From: Lachnospiraceae bacterium
GTDB lineage: Bacteria > Bacillota > Clostridia > Lachnospirales > Lachnospiraceae
NCBI GenBank assembly: GCA_021199235.1
Contig: JAJQIL010000030.1
Span: 1 to 35,195 of the forward strand
Direction: 5' to 3'
Length of the DNA stretch: 35,195 nt
Shown: in pieces, positions 1 to 7,762 of the stretch
Numbering within the stretch: the stretch's first letter is position 1
How the letters are laid out: the number at the start of each line of letters is the position of its first letter
Translations under genes and position numbers: made by a program
The notes under the pieces: generated by a model
What the model was told of the DNA's origin: nothing
Seen by the model: the letters and a program-made list of their open reading frames with translations, nothing else
Database searches by the model: none

Positions 1-53
1 CTAAAGTATTGAGTTTTCAAGGTTCATCACACCAAATGGTGTGGGAAGTTTGA
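1..53 (+). CDS. 3' end of an open frame cut by the left window edge
   Basis: An open frame enters from the left edge and ends at a TGA at 51-53. It reads ...KVLSFQGSSHQMVWEV. The next codon, in the same frame, is the GTG used as start of the following RAMP gene. The VLSF stretch is reminiscent of the segment after the glycine-rich loop in TIGR03986 RAMP proteins, so this could be the N-terminal half of the same gene separated by a nonsense codon. It could equally be the tail of a different upstream cas gene. Too little is visible to decide. Confidence 0.4.
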   Translation, partial: KVLSFQGSSHQMVWEV

Positions 54-1484
54 GTGAATTACAAACCAGAAACTAAATTTGTCAGGAGTGAGCGGGGTGG
101 TCATGTACACTACGAGGGAAGCCGGGGAAAAGCGGATTACAATGAGTGTTACAAGCCATATTTTGAGGAAATCTCATATGCAGTAGGCGATAATGGAAGA
201 GTTTCCGGAATCAGGAAGAATGGTTTAAAGTATAAAGGCTATGTGATCAGCACCGGTAAAATGAATGAAAAGAAGGCTTTTTATGTCATACCGGAAATTG
301 ACGAAGACCATGAAGTGAGCGTTTCAGATGAACAGATAAAAGAAGCTGTGAGAGCGTTTCAGATTGATTACAACCGCAGAAAGAACGGGCTGAAGGATAA
401 AAAGGGGAAGTTTATTGAATTTTTCGATCTGCCGCATGATGGTGAAACACGGCCGGTGTTCTATATCGAGCTGGGCGGCAGATTATACTTTGGTTATACG
501 CCCCGCCTGCGGCTGATGTTTGAACATACTATACTGGATGGTTTGCATCAGGAAGAAGAAATCACAGATTTCTCGAAAAACATGTTTGGTTATTCCCGAC
601 AGAATGGGGATTCTCATAAATCCAGACTGTTTTTTACAGACGCAGTCATAACAAATCAGGCTACTGTACTTCAGCCAAAGAATCTGATTCTGGCGGAACC
701 AAAACCGACCAGTTATCTGGAATATGTGTGCCAGAATGATGGAAAACCGGTAAAGACATACAATGATAAAGATTTCCGTCTGCGCGGAACAAAGCAATAC
801 TGGCTCCAGAATACGGTCAACGACGGTATAGCTTCTGATAAGGAAAATGTGAAGTCCACCATAAAACCATTAAAGGAAGGATGTACATTTGAAGGAAAGA
901 CTCGCTTTCAGAATCTGACTGCTTTGGAACTTGGGCTTCTCATCTGGAGTGTGCGACTTGAAAAGGACTCTCAGATGAATGTGGGGAAAGCAAAGGCTTA
1001 TGGATACGGCCGGATAAAGGTAAATAAAACAGACTTATATTTGCAGAACCAGCAATCCGCCTATATTCCGGGATTGGAAGGGCTCTCGGATGTTCAGATG
1101 GTTAAACTTTCGGAAGAGGAAAGAGATACATTTATAAATGCGTATAAAGTATTTCTTGCTGACTGGCTGAAGGGGGAAGAGCATAGTGCCTCGTCCTGGA
1201 CGAGCTGCCATGCGGCAGTGTTTGCCGAGGAAGATCAAAAATGGGCGCAAAAAGTGCTGTTGCAAAATCCGAGCCTTGGTGACTTTTTCTATATGAAGAA
1301 ACGTGTTGCCTCCGGCCAGATGGTACAATATATGTCTCTTGAGAAAAAGCCAGGCTCCCAGAATTTTGGGATATTTAAACAAAAGAACAATCCGCTTCCA
1401 ACGGTATTTGATTATCGTCAGAATGACAGTAACAGGAAAAAACAATTCCTGAAAGGGGAACAGCAAAGTGGCACAGACGTTTGA
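54..1484 (+). CDS. TIGR03986-type CRISPR-associated RAMP protein, probably N-terminally incomplete
   Basis: A RAMP-superfamily subunit, expected to belong to a type III effector complex that holds the crRNA. Seen in the 476 residues: an opening block with ECYKPYFEEISY and the GYVISTGKMNEKKAFYVIP stretch (62-80), an sRLFFtDA-type block (190-197), LRGTKQYW (243-250), and a C-terminal glycine-rich loop GKAKAYGYGR (311-320). TIGR03986 proteins are usually well above 600 residues and begin with a block carrying an IPGSS-type loop, which is absent here. The GTG start abuts the TGA of the preceding frame and has only a weak upstream purine run, so either translation is coupled or the gene is split. 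It overlaps cas6 by 17 bases, so the two are co-transcribed. The family call is from motif recall; the exact subtype cannot be set without cas10. Confidence 0.8.
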   Translation: MNYKPETKFVRSERGGHVHYEGSRGKADYNECYKPYFEEISYAVGDNGRVSGIRKNGLKYKGYVISTGKMNEKKAFYVIPEIDEDHEVSVSDEQIKEAVRAFQIDYNRRKNGLKDKKGKFIEFFDLPHDGETRPVFYIELGGRLYFGYTPRLRLMFEHTILDGLHQEEEITDFSKNMFGYSRQNGDSHKSRLFFTDAVITNQATVLQPKNLILAEPKPTSYLEYVCQNDGKPVKTYNDKDFRLRGTKQYWLQNTVNDGIASDKENVKSTIKPLKEGCTFEGKTRFQNLTALELGLLIWSVRLEKDSQMNVGKAKAYGYGRIKVNKTDLYLQNQQSAYIPGLEGLSDVQMVKLSEEERDTFINAYKVFLADWLKGEEHSASSWTSCHAAVFAEEDQKWAQKVLLQNPSLGDFFYMKKRVASGQMVQYMSLEKKPGSQNFGIFKQKNNPLPTVFDYRQNDSNRKKQFLKGEQQSGTDV

Positions 1485-2391
1485 CATTCCATATATCAGA
1501 CTTCATTTTTCTCTGGAAATGCTCGAAGATACCATACTGCCGTCGACCAAGGCTTCTGCCTTGCGCGGCGGTATGGGAGAAATGCTGCTTCGCCAGAACT
1601 GCGTCCGGGACAGGAAATGCGACAGCTGCTCTTTTCAAAAGGACTGTGTGGTCTGGGATACGTTATATTCCCGCATGGAGATCCGACCAGGCTATGTGAC
1701 GGGAAAGGAGAGCATCGGATATCTGGTTGAATGCAGTGACAGGACAACACATTTCAGTGCCGGAAGCCACCTGAATTTCCAGCTTACGTTGTTTGGACGG
1801 AGCATTCCATTTTTCAACAGTTATATGCAGGCATTTTTGTATCTGGGAATGTCCGGTCTTGGAAAATACCATTCCAGGTTCCGGATATCGGAAGTGAAGA
1901 ATTCTCAGGGACAGCGGCTGGTTTATGGAAATGAAGTGAATATGCAGAATTACCGTATCTTGTCGGTTTCAGATTATGTGCGTGAAAGAAAAGAAAAGCT
2001 GTCGGCCGAAGACGGCCGGTACGTGCTTGTGTTTCTTTCTCCGCTGAATATGAAATTTCAGGGAAAGGAACTGACTGATTTTTCAGGAGAAGCCGTGACA
2101 AAAGGGGCTGTTCGGCGCATTCAGATGCTGAATTATTATCTGGGACGGGAAATGGCTGCGCCCCGGATAGAGGAATATCCGGTTCTTGGAAGCTCTCATG
2201 CAAAAAAAGAAGATATTCACCGCTATTCCAGCACACAGGAGTCCAAAATGCAGATTTCCGGAATTACCGGCAGAGCGGTAATGGAATCTGTGCCGGATGA
2301 ATGTCTCGAATATCTTCTTGCCGGAGAACTGACGCATATCGGGAAAAATACAAGCTTCGGGTTTGGAAAGTATATTATCAATAAAGAATGA
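1468..2391 (+). CDS. cas6: Cas6 pre-crRNA processing endoribonuclease
   Basis: Cas6 cuts the CRISPR transcript inside each repeat and leaves an 8-nt 5' handle, here expected to be AUUGACAC. The protein has 307 residues, typical of the family. An N-terminal cysteine cluster (C45, C51, C54, C60, with CDSCSFQKDC between 51 and 60) is characteristic of the Cas6 clade found with type III systems. The C-terminus carries the glycine-rich RAMP loop IGKNTSFGFGKYII. The start is a GTG preceded by AAAGGGGAA at good spacing; it lies inside the end of the RAMP gene, which suggests translational coupling. It is followed 9 bases later by the first possible start of the CARF-HEPN gene. A catalytic histidine cannot be fixed by eye. 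Confidence 0.93.
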   Translation: MAQTFDIPYIRLHFSLEMLEDTILPSTKASALRGGMGEMLLRQNCVRDRKCDSCSFQKDCVVWDTLYSRMEIRPGYVTGKESIGYLVECSDRTTHFSAGSHLNFQLTLFGRSIPFFNSYMQAFLYLGMSGLGKYHSRFRISEVKNSQGQRLVYGNEVNMQNYRILSVSDYVRERKEKLSAEDGRYVLVFLSPLNMKFQGKELTDFSGEAVTKGAVRRIQMLNYYLGREMAAPRIEEYPVLGSSHAKKEDIHRYSSTQESKMQISGITGRAVMESVPDECLEYLLAGELTHIGKNTSFGFGKYIINKE

Positions 2392-2448
2392 CACACATAA
2401 ATGAAAGCAGGCATTGCCTGCTGCCAGCTGCGAAAGAAGGGCAAATAT

Positions 2449-4605
2449 ATGGATTCTGCAATGGAAAATGTTTTAATCCTGACACTGGGAACAGGATTAA
2501 ACATTGATAAGGATATTTCCAAAGAACTGACGCAACAGAACGGTCTGACTGAAGAAGAAAAAAGGAAAAGAATGATGGAGATATTCTCTTCGGATCAGTT
2601 CTGCTATAGAAAAGCAATTTACTGTACACCCGAAGCAGCCGGAGAAAGGCTGGAAATAGAGTCGGAATTTGTTGCCAAACCGCTGGTTCTTCTGGAAAAA
2701 CCGAAACAGATCTTTATAATAGGCACGGTAAAATCCTCATGGTCGAGCTTTTACAATAAGTTCGCCGGAAACAGGGATTTTGAACATTTTTATACATTGT
2801 TTGAAATCGAGACTGCCAATGGGAAAGATACAGGAAATGAGCGCCTGTGTGAGATAACAGCCATTATTGAAAAGATATACAAGAATGATAAGGTGCTGCA
2901 GTCTCTGTATTCTGCTGATGAACCGCCAGTGGAACTTCATATTCTCCTGACTAAATATGGGCTGAACGAAGCGGAACTGAAAGATAATTATAAGATCATC
3001 AGTTCTATGGAAAAATATTTTCAGAAGGACAGGCAATACCAGATTTCATTTGATATTACGCATTCGTTTCGTTCGATACCTATTTATGATCTTGTCATTT
3101 TAAATTACTTGAAGCACATTACGCAGTACCATGTTGAGATTTCTCATGTGTACTATGGAAATGTGGAAGTGAGCGGAGAAGCGGGGAAAGCATATATCGT
3201 CGATCTCAAAGATCTGATAAGCGTATTGGAACTGACCAATGGCGTTGGCGAGTTTCGCGATACCGGAAATGCTGTCGCCCTGCTTCATGAACTTTCAGAT
3301 TCAGAATCGGCTCTGGGTACAGCTTTAGAAAGGTTTGACTGGGCTACCCAGATCAATGATTACCAGGCAATCATAAACTCTGTGGAAGGTTTGCTGCGGC
3401 TGGTGAATACACCTGAAACAAAAAGCCGCTATACGGATCTAAAAGATATGCTTGCCAGGGTTCTGGAAGAACAGTTTATTTCTGAAGAAAAACTGCTTGA
3501 ACTGAAAGAGAGTTCGACTTATCCGGATCATGTTGGGGAACTTCAGCTATGTATCTGCAAGTGGTTCCGGAATCAGAACCGATATGGGCTGGCCATAGCT
3601 ACTGCATTGGAAACATTGAGAAGCTTTCTTGTGCCGTTTTATCTGAGAAGGAATGGCGGCCTGAATGATGAAATCACATTGACCGACTGCCAGAACGAGA
3701 ATAAGAGAAAGAGTGCAGAAGATGTGCTTACTCATTTGTCCGGCTTTATTAAAAGCGGTGAAATGAAAGCGGACTCAGAAGAGCTTAAGCTTTTGTGTAC
3801 TGTGGCGGACCTGAGAGATCAGGTCAGACCGATAAGAAATCGTTTTGCACATAATTTAATGTCCGCTCAGGACAAAACGACCGGGGATGAAAGAATGTCT
3901 GAGCGGAATGAAACGGATGAATATTTAAATGATAAAAAACTGATTGATGAGTTTATATCCGCATTGGATCGTCTTTTTGCTTTACCAAAAGGAAAAATCG
4001 CGAAAGCGTATTATAAAAAGCCGGCTAAAAAAATGACTCGGAAAATAAGCAGCAATAAGGAAATGAGGCTGATCATTTGCAATGCTGACAGTTATGATAA
4101 TAAGTATAAAAAACTTTTAGAATACAGATTCCTGAAAAAAAGCAATAAAAACAGCTTTGATGTTTATGTTTTGCCGGAGCAATTATCGAGGATGATCAGC
4201 AGCAGAACGAAACAGGAAGAAGTTATCCTGGATGCGTTTCTGGTACGGCAATATATAGAGGAGCATTTTGAAACAGAACATTTAACTGTGATCCTGGATG
4301 ACCTCAGGTATCTCCAGTGTGTGTTTTATCCTGCGGTTTTAATGAGACAGAATATTGATGTTAATTTGCTTCAATACAATCAAAAGAATAAGCAAAAGAC
4401 TCTTCAGATTATATCATCGTCATACGAGCTGGAATTGGAATATGACGAGATGGAGCAGAGAGCTGCTGAAGAATATGTGAGTGCTGAATGGACTCATGAG
4501 ACATGGGAACTTTTACATAAAAGTTATGCATCAGATTCTGAATGGTCAATAAAAATAAAGGAAGGAGAGCACATAAGATATAGTCCTCTTCCAATGAACC
4601 ATTAA
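2449..4605 (+). CDS. Csx1/Csx2-type (TIGR02221-like) CARF-HEPN ribonuclease with a C-terminal extension
   Basis: A predicted ancillary RNase of type III immunity: the N-terminal CARF domain senses cyclic oligoadenylate made by Cas10, and the HEPN domain then cuts RNA. Seen: an N-terminal strand ENVLILTLGTG, the TIGR02221 hallmark DITHSFRSIP (about 202-211), and a HEPN motif RNRFAH (R463-H468, RX4H spacing). Residues about 536-718 form an extra segment starting RLIICNADSYD with a VILDDLRYLQ strand; I do not recognise it. The ATG at 2449 is chosen because AAGAAGG lies 8 bases upstream; an in-frame ATG at 2401 would add 16 residues. It is the last gene of the left cas operon, followed by a hairpin element and array 1. 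Confidence 0.85.
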   Translation: MDSAMENVLILTLGTGLNIDKDISKELTQQNGLTEEEKRKRMMEIFSSDQFCYRKAIYCTPEAAGERLEIESEFVAKPLVLLEKPKQIFIIGTVKSSWSSFYNKFAGNRDFEHFYTLFEIETANGKDTGNERLCEITAIIEKIYKNDKVLQSLYSADEPPVELHILLTKYGLNEAELKDNYKIISSMEKYFQKDRQYQISFDITHSFRSIPIYDLVILNYLKHITQYHVEISHVYYGNVEVSGEAGKAYIVDLKDLISVLELTNGVGEFRDTGNAVALLHELSDSESALGTALERFDWATQINDYQAIINSVEGLLRLVNTPETKSRYTDLKDMLARVLEEQFISEEKLLELKESSTYPDHVGELQLCICKWFRNQNRYGLAIATALETLRSFLVPFYLRRNGGLNDEITLTDCQNENKRKSAEDVLTHLSGFIKSGEMKADSEELKLLCTVADLRDQVRPIRNRFAHNLMSAQDKTTGDERMSERNETDEYLNDKKLIDEFISALDRLFALPKGKIAKAYYKKPAKKMTRKISSNKEMRLIICNADSYDNKYKKLLEYRFLKKSNKNSFDVYVLPEQLSRMISSRTKQEEVILDAFLVRQYIEEHFETEHLTVILDDLRYLQCVFYPAVLMRQNIDVNLLQYNQKNKQKTLQIISSSYELELEYDEMEQRAAEEYVSAEWTHETWELLHKSYASDSEWSIKIKEGEHIRYSPLPMNH

Positions 4606-4611
4606 TCTTTT

Positions 4612-4663
4612 GATGCGCAGAGCTGCGTAAGAAATTTTTTCAGCTATTGCTGGACGCAGCTCT
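4612..4663 (+). repeat. Structured palindromic repeat element, copy 1
   Basis: Seven bases after the CARF-HEPN stop lies a two-level hairpin: an outer perfect 10 bp stem AGAGCTGCGT (4619-4628) with ACGCAGCTCT (4654-4663), and an inner stem CAGC-TATT-GCTG (4641-4652). The same element, with compensating base changes, recurs at 31682-31731. No T-run follows, so it is a poor intrinsic terminator. It may be a dispersed REP- or MITE-like element or a small structured RNA. Confidence 0.7.
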
Positions 4664-4675
4664 CACATAATTGAT

Positions 4676-4848
4676 TCTGAGTTTAATATATTTTGTTGAC
4701 ATTGGTGGATGAAAAGTTTATTATGATCTCAGAAATAGCGTGAACCCCAAAAAATGACCTAAAAATCCTCATTATCAGAATATTCTGATAATTATTTGCG
4801 GAAATGACCTTCGGAAGCCGCATAAATAAAGGCTTTTTCGAGGGGTGC
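4676..4848 (+). promoter_or_regulatory. CRISPR leader of array 1
   Basis: About 170 bases directly left of the first repeat are nearly identical to 9305-9476, left of array 2. Shared parts are the sigma-A promoter, an A-rich block, a 22 bp perfect palindrome at 4771-4792 (half site ATTATCAGAAT and its mirror), and CTTCGGAAGCCGCATAAATA close to the first repeat. This fixes the array orientation as rightward and marks the site where new spacers should enter. Confidence 0.9.
4696..4724 (+). promoter_or_regulatory. Sigma-A promoter in leader 1
   Basis: TTGACA (4696-4701), 17 bases, TATTAT (4719-4724). Transcription should start near 4731 and read into array 1 as pre-crRNA. The 29 bases are almost identical to the leader 2 and nrdD promoters. 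Confidence 0.85.
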
Positions 4849-6331
4849 GTAGAAATGAGGAAGCCCGCTACGAGGGCATTGACACAAGTTTCGCTAAAAC
4901 AACACAAAGCACGTCGTCTGGTAGAAATGAGGAAGCCCGCTACGAGGGCATTGACACATTTTCGTTGTATCAATTAAACTATCCGTCATATCTATGTAGA
5001 AATGAGGAAGCCCGCTACGAGGGCATTGACACCGCGTTACCAATCGCATCGAACATACTAGACATATTGTAGAAATGAGGAAGCCCGCTACGAGGGCATT
5101 GACACCTTCCTGCTCATGTGTCATTGCGTGACGGCTAAACGTAGAAATGAGGAAGCCCGCTACGAGGGCATTGACACCTCTATTCTTCAAGAACGAGCCG
5201 AATACCTTGGTCACGGTAGAAATGAGGAAGCCCGCTACGAGGGCATTGACACACAGCGAGTAGTATAGCCACCGTATATCAGCTCACCGTAGAAATGAGG
5301 AAGCCCGCTACGAGGGCATTGACACTTAACGGCCATGATGACCGGTCTAACTCCAGCAGCTGCGTAGAAATGAGGAAGCCCGCTACGAGGGCATTGACAC
5401 AGGTATATGGGTTACCTGCATATTCCCCTATACCGTGTAGAAATGAGGAAGCCCGCTACGAGGGCATTGACACATTTCCTCGGCCACCGATACCATGCTT
5501 GTATATGTAGAAATGAGGAAGCCCGCTACGAGGGCATTGACACATTCATCTGGTAGACGAAAATTTCCGTTATGCGTGTAGAAATGAGGAAGCCCGCTGT
5601 GAGGGCATTGACACCCCTTGCTCGTTGACACGCTCGTTTCCTTTGGCGTCGTAGAAATGAGGAAGCCCGCTGTGAGGGCATTGACACTTACCTGCGATGA
5701 AGCTACCTTTTTCCGGCTTGTTGTAGAAATGAGGAAGCCCACTGTGAGGGCATTGACACAAATCAGAAAGACTTGTTTCGTTCTTTCTAATTTCTCCGTA
5801 GAAATGAGGAAGCCCGCTGTGAGGGCATTGACACAAGTTCTGAATCTTTGGAATGAACACCTCATTCATGTAGAAATGAGGAAGCCTGCTGTGAGGGTAT
5901 TGACACAATTCGATTGCCTTGTCAAAATCAGTCAGCGCCCAGATGCGTAGAAATGAGGAAGCCCGCTGTGAGGGCATTGACACGATGAGAGATACTTTGT
6001 ACAGTAGTATTTCCCTCTTGTAGAAATGAGGAAGCCCGCTATGAGGGCATTGACACTGCTTATTCATGACTCTATCGCGGGTTGCGAACGGAGTAGAAAT
6101 GAGGAAGCCCGCTACGAGGGCATTGACACGGTTTTCTTTGCCTTGCTCTTTGCCTTGACCGTCGTTGGTAGAAATGAGGAAGCCCGCTACGAGGGCATTG
6201 ACACCGTTTCCTCTCCTGGAATTCAATTTCAGACTTCACCGTAGAAATGAGGAAGCCCGCTGTGAGGGCATTGACACACCCAGAGTATACCTACAAACTT
6301 TTTAGATCTGTATGTAGAAATGAGGAAGCCA
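4849..6331 (+). CRISPR. CRISPR array 1: 20 full 37-nt repeats, 20 spacers, one degenerate terminal repeat
   Basis: The repeat begins GTAGAAATGAGGAAGCCCGC and ends GAGGGCATTGACAC; spacers are 33-40 bases. Repeat starts run 4849, 4921, 4996, 5069 ... 6168, 6241, with a truncated copy at 6313 that diverges after GAGGAAGCC. GCCC and GGGC can pair, with a variable loop. The loop reads TACGA in repeats 1-10, 18 and 19, TGTGA in repeats 11-16 and 20, and TATGA in repeat 17; repeats 13 and 15 have further changes. Leader-proximal repeats are uniform and distal ones are mixed, as expected if new repeats are added at the left. The ATTGACAC end matches the 5' handle style of type III crRNAs. Confidence 0.99.
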
Positions 6332-6385
6332 GCGAACAGTACGCAATGAACCATAAGAAGAATAATTTTATCTGGATCAAGAATT

Positions 6386-6419
6386 GAGCTATCCACTGCA
6401 CTCGGATGGCTCTTTTTTT
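6386..6419 (+). terminator. Intrinsic terminator after array 1
   Basis: GAGCTATCC pairs with GGATGGCTC (one G-U pair) around a 9-base loop, followed by a run of seven T. It should end the array 1 transcript. The rest of 6332-6561 holds only AT-rich sequence with no credible gene. Confidence 0.85.
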
Positions 6420-6561
6420 GCTGGAAATTTATGTGGTAACGGAAGAATTTTTTAAAAGTCGCAACTTTTCCTTTTTCTTTAACCTATTTTTTTATCAGGG
6501 AAAGGGAATGAGACCAGCAGGAATAGCAGGACAAAAAAATCAAAATAAATTAACAACAACC

Positions 6562-6609
6562 GCAACTTTTCAATCAAATCTGCACTATGTATTAAGTATG
6601 AGGAGGTGA
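6562..6609 (+). repeat. 48-bp direct repeat upstream of a small-gene cassette, copy 1
   Basis: It begins GCAACTTTTCAATCAAATCT and ends with GAGGAGGTGA, which supplies the ribosome binding site. It matches 8231-8278 at 44 of 48 positions. Both copies precede a GTG-started mini-ORF and then a glycine/alanine-rich membrane protein, so this is probably a duplicated 5' regulatory region. Confidence 0.8.
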
Positions 6610-6713
6610 GAAAACAACATACAGATAAAACAGGAATGAAACTTGATACTAATCCGGTTGGAACAGGAATAAAAAGCTATAGAGGAAAATTATCAGGAGG
6701 AAAAGAACAATGA
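6606..6713 (+). CDS. 35-residue small protein, translationally coupled to the next gene
   Basis: A GTG-started mini-ORF with TATGAGGA just upstream, whose TGA overlaps the ATG of the next gene in an ATGA arrangement. The peptide is polar and rich in Lys and Gly (for example TNPVGTGIKSYRGKLSGG), with no membrane segment. The position is matched by a second GTG mini-ORF at 8280 after the other copy of the 48-bp repeat, but the peptides are not clearly homologous. It could be a leader peptide for coupling rather than a functional protein. No family recognised. Confidence 0.45.
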   Translation: MRKQHTDKTGMKLDTNPVGTGIKSYRGKLSGGKEQ

Positions 6714-7075
6714 CAAATAATGAAAAAATCAAGTGTAACGCGATCATCCATTCAGCAAGTGCAGAAGCAGCAGCAGTTGGAGCGGGTCTTGCTCAGGTTC
6801 CGGGAAGTGATAATCTTGTAATTACGCCGATTCAACTGACTATGACAATCGCTTTAGGAAAAGTATTTGGATTAAATTTGAGTGAGAGCGCGGCGAAAGC
6901 TGCTGTAGGAAGTAAGGCGGCATCAACAATTGGAAGGACAGCTTCACAGGTTTTGCTTGGTTGGGTTCCCGGTGTAGGAAATGTAATAAATGCCGGTACG
7001 GCAGCGGCGATAACCGAATCAATGGGATGGATCCTGGCAAAGGAATTTGAAAAGGAGGCGAGGCACATAGCATAG
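6710..7075 (+). CDS. Small DUF697-like hydrophobic protein
   Basis: A 121-residue protein that resembles the DUF697-type helical module otherwise fused to GTPases. Seen: IIHSASAEAAAVGAGLAQVPG (12-32), ITPIQLTMTIALGKVFGL (38-55), then VLLGWVPGVGNVINAGTAAAITESMGW (81-107). Helical hairpins packed with Gly and Ala suggest membrane association. No GTPase domain is attached or adjacent, so the module stands alone. The ribosome binding site CAGGAGGAAAAG is strong. It lies in the islet between the two CRISPR arrays, next to other small Ala/Gly-rich proteins. A role in defence, for example membrane damage, is only a guess from position. Confidence 0.7.
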   Translation: MTNNEKIKCNAIIHSASAEAAAVGAGLAQVPGSDNLVITPIQLTMTIALGKVFGLNLSESAAKAAVGSKAASTIGRTASQVLLGWVPGVGNVINAGTAAAITESMGWILAKEFEKEARHIA

Positions 7076-7129
7076 ATTTAAATCAGTGATTTATGGGATA
7101 TCATTTACAAAGGATAATTTAAGACAGTA

Positions 7130-7333
7130 TTGGCAGCGACAGGCGCAATTGGGACAGCGATAGCAACCGTAGGAGGAGTAGTCACAACAGCAGTAACGAC
7201 GGCGGCAACAACGGCAGGAATAGACCCGGCAACAGCGGTAGCAACAGGCGCCATAGCAGGAGGAACAACAACTACAGGATTGAATGTTGCAGCTATAAAT
7301 ACAGTAAAAGATGCAGTAGAAGAATTGGAATAA
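7130..7333 (+). pseudogene. Truncated copy of the Ala/Thr-rich small membrane protein gene at 8391
   Basis: The 67 codons match residues about 25-93 of the intact 8391 protein, ending TTTTGLNVAAINTVKDAVEELE against TTTTGLNIAAINTVKDVVEELE. The first 24 or so residues and the ribosome binding site are missing, and only a TTG is available as start. Just upstream (about 7074-7096) GATTTAAATCAGTGATTTATGG resembles the decayed start of the 8688 gene. This is one of three copies of the same cassette in the islet, only the third being intact. Confidence 0.7.
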
Positions 7334-7430
7334 TAAAGAAGGACACGCGTTACTAATATAGGAACATAAATCAGATAAAAACAATAAAATAGAATTAAAA
7401 AGGTAACAAAGACAAGGCTATATTATTCAT

Positions 7431-7459
7431 TTGAAAATTACCATTTGCCATGATAGAAT
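7431..7459 (+). promoter_or_regulatory. Sigma-A promoter before the micro-ORFs
   Basis: TTGAAA (7431-7436), 17 bases, TAGAAT (7454-7459). It lies 51 bases upstream of the 19-codon micro-ORF at 7511 and could drive that ORF together with the ones at 7608 and 7763. Confidence 0.6.
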
Positions 7460-7510
7460 GAAATTGTTCCGATAAAGATAAAAGCAGAAAAAATGAAAGG
7501 AAGTGAGAAA

Positions 7511-7570
7511 ATGTTTGAGAGCGTAAAAATTTTTGTGAAAATCGTGATTATTCTGAAAGAACTTATTTGA
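7511..7570 (+). CDS. 19-residue amphipathic micro-protein
   Basis: ATG follows AAGGAAGTGAGAAA, a good ribosome binding site, and a promoter lies 51 bases upstream. The peptide is MFESVKIFVKIVIILKELI: almost entirely Ile/Val/Leu/Phe with regularly spaced Lys and Glu, as in an amphipathic or membrane-inserting helix. Small type I toxins, phenol-soluble-modulin-like peptides and leader peptides all look like this. No family can be assigned. A second micro-ORF follows 37 bases later. Confidence 0.5.
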   Translation: MFESVKIFVKIVIILKELI

Positions 7571-7607
7571 TGTAGCTATATGCCAATTGGAGAATGGAGG
7601 TGATTTG

Positions 7608-7700
7608 ATGAATATTGTACCAATTCAGTGCCCGCTTTCGTGGGTTTGCCCGGGAAAAGGCATCATGTGCATACTTTGCCCGCTTTCCCGGAGATTGTAA
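7608..7700 (+). CDS. 30-residue cysteine-rich micro-protein
   Basis: ATG preceded by the near-perfect ribosome binding site GGAGGTGATTTG. The peptide has four Cys (positions 8, 14, 21 and 24), CPLS occurs twice (8-11 and 24-27), and it ends SRRL. At DNA level TGCCCGCTTTC is repeated, and CCGGGAAA with TTTCCCGG forms an 8 bp inverted repeat inside the ORF. It could be a metal-binding knuckle, a modified peptide precursor, or a structured RNA that happens to be open. No family recognised. Confidence 0.5.
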   Translation: MNIVPIQCPLSWVCPGKGIMCILCPLSRRL

Positions 7701-7762
7701 TGTTCGTTCAGACGGATCTTTATTATTGTTTTTGACGGGAGAAGGGGGAAAGAAGCACGAAT

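Noticed and set aside
4612-4663. Hairpin after the left cas operon taken as an intrinsic terminator
   Set aside because: No U-tract follows the stem, and the element recurs with compensating changes elsewhere; it is better described as a dispersed structured repeat.
5428-6226. Long open frames on the minus strand through array 1, rich in repeated GFLIST-type peptides
   Set aside because: They are produced by the repeat being open in that frame and by spacers that come from coding sequence. No start signals or conserved domain; the same holds for 9984-10768 in array 2.
6406-6609. 67-codon open frame after array 1
   Set aside because: It begins inside the array 1 terminator, has no ribosome binding site, and its composition is that of AT-rich intergenic DNA.
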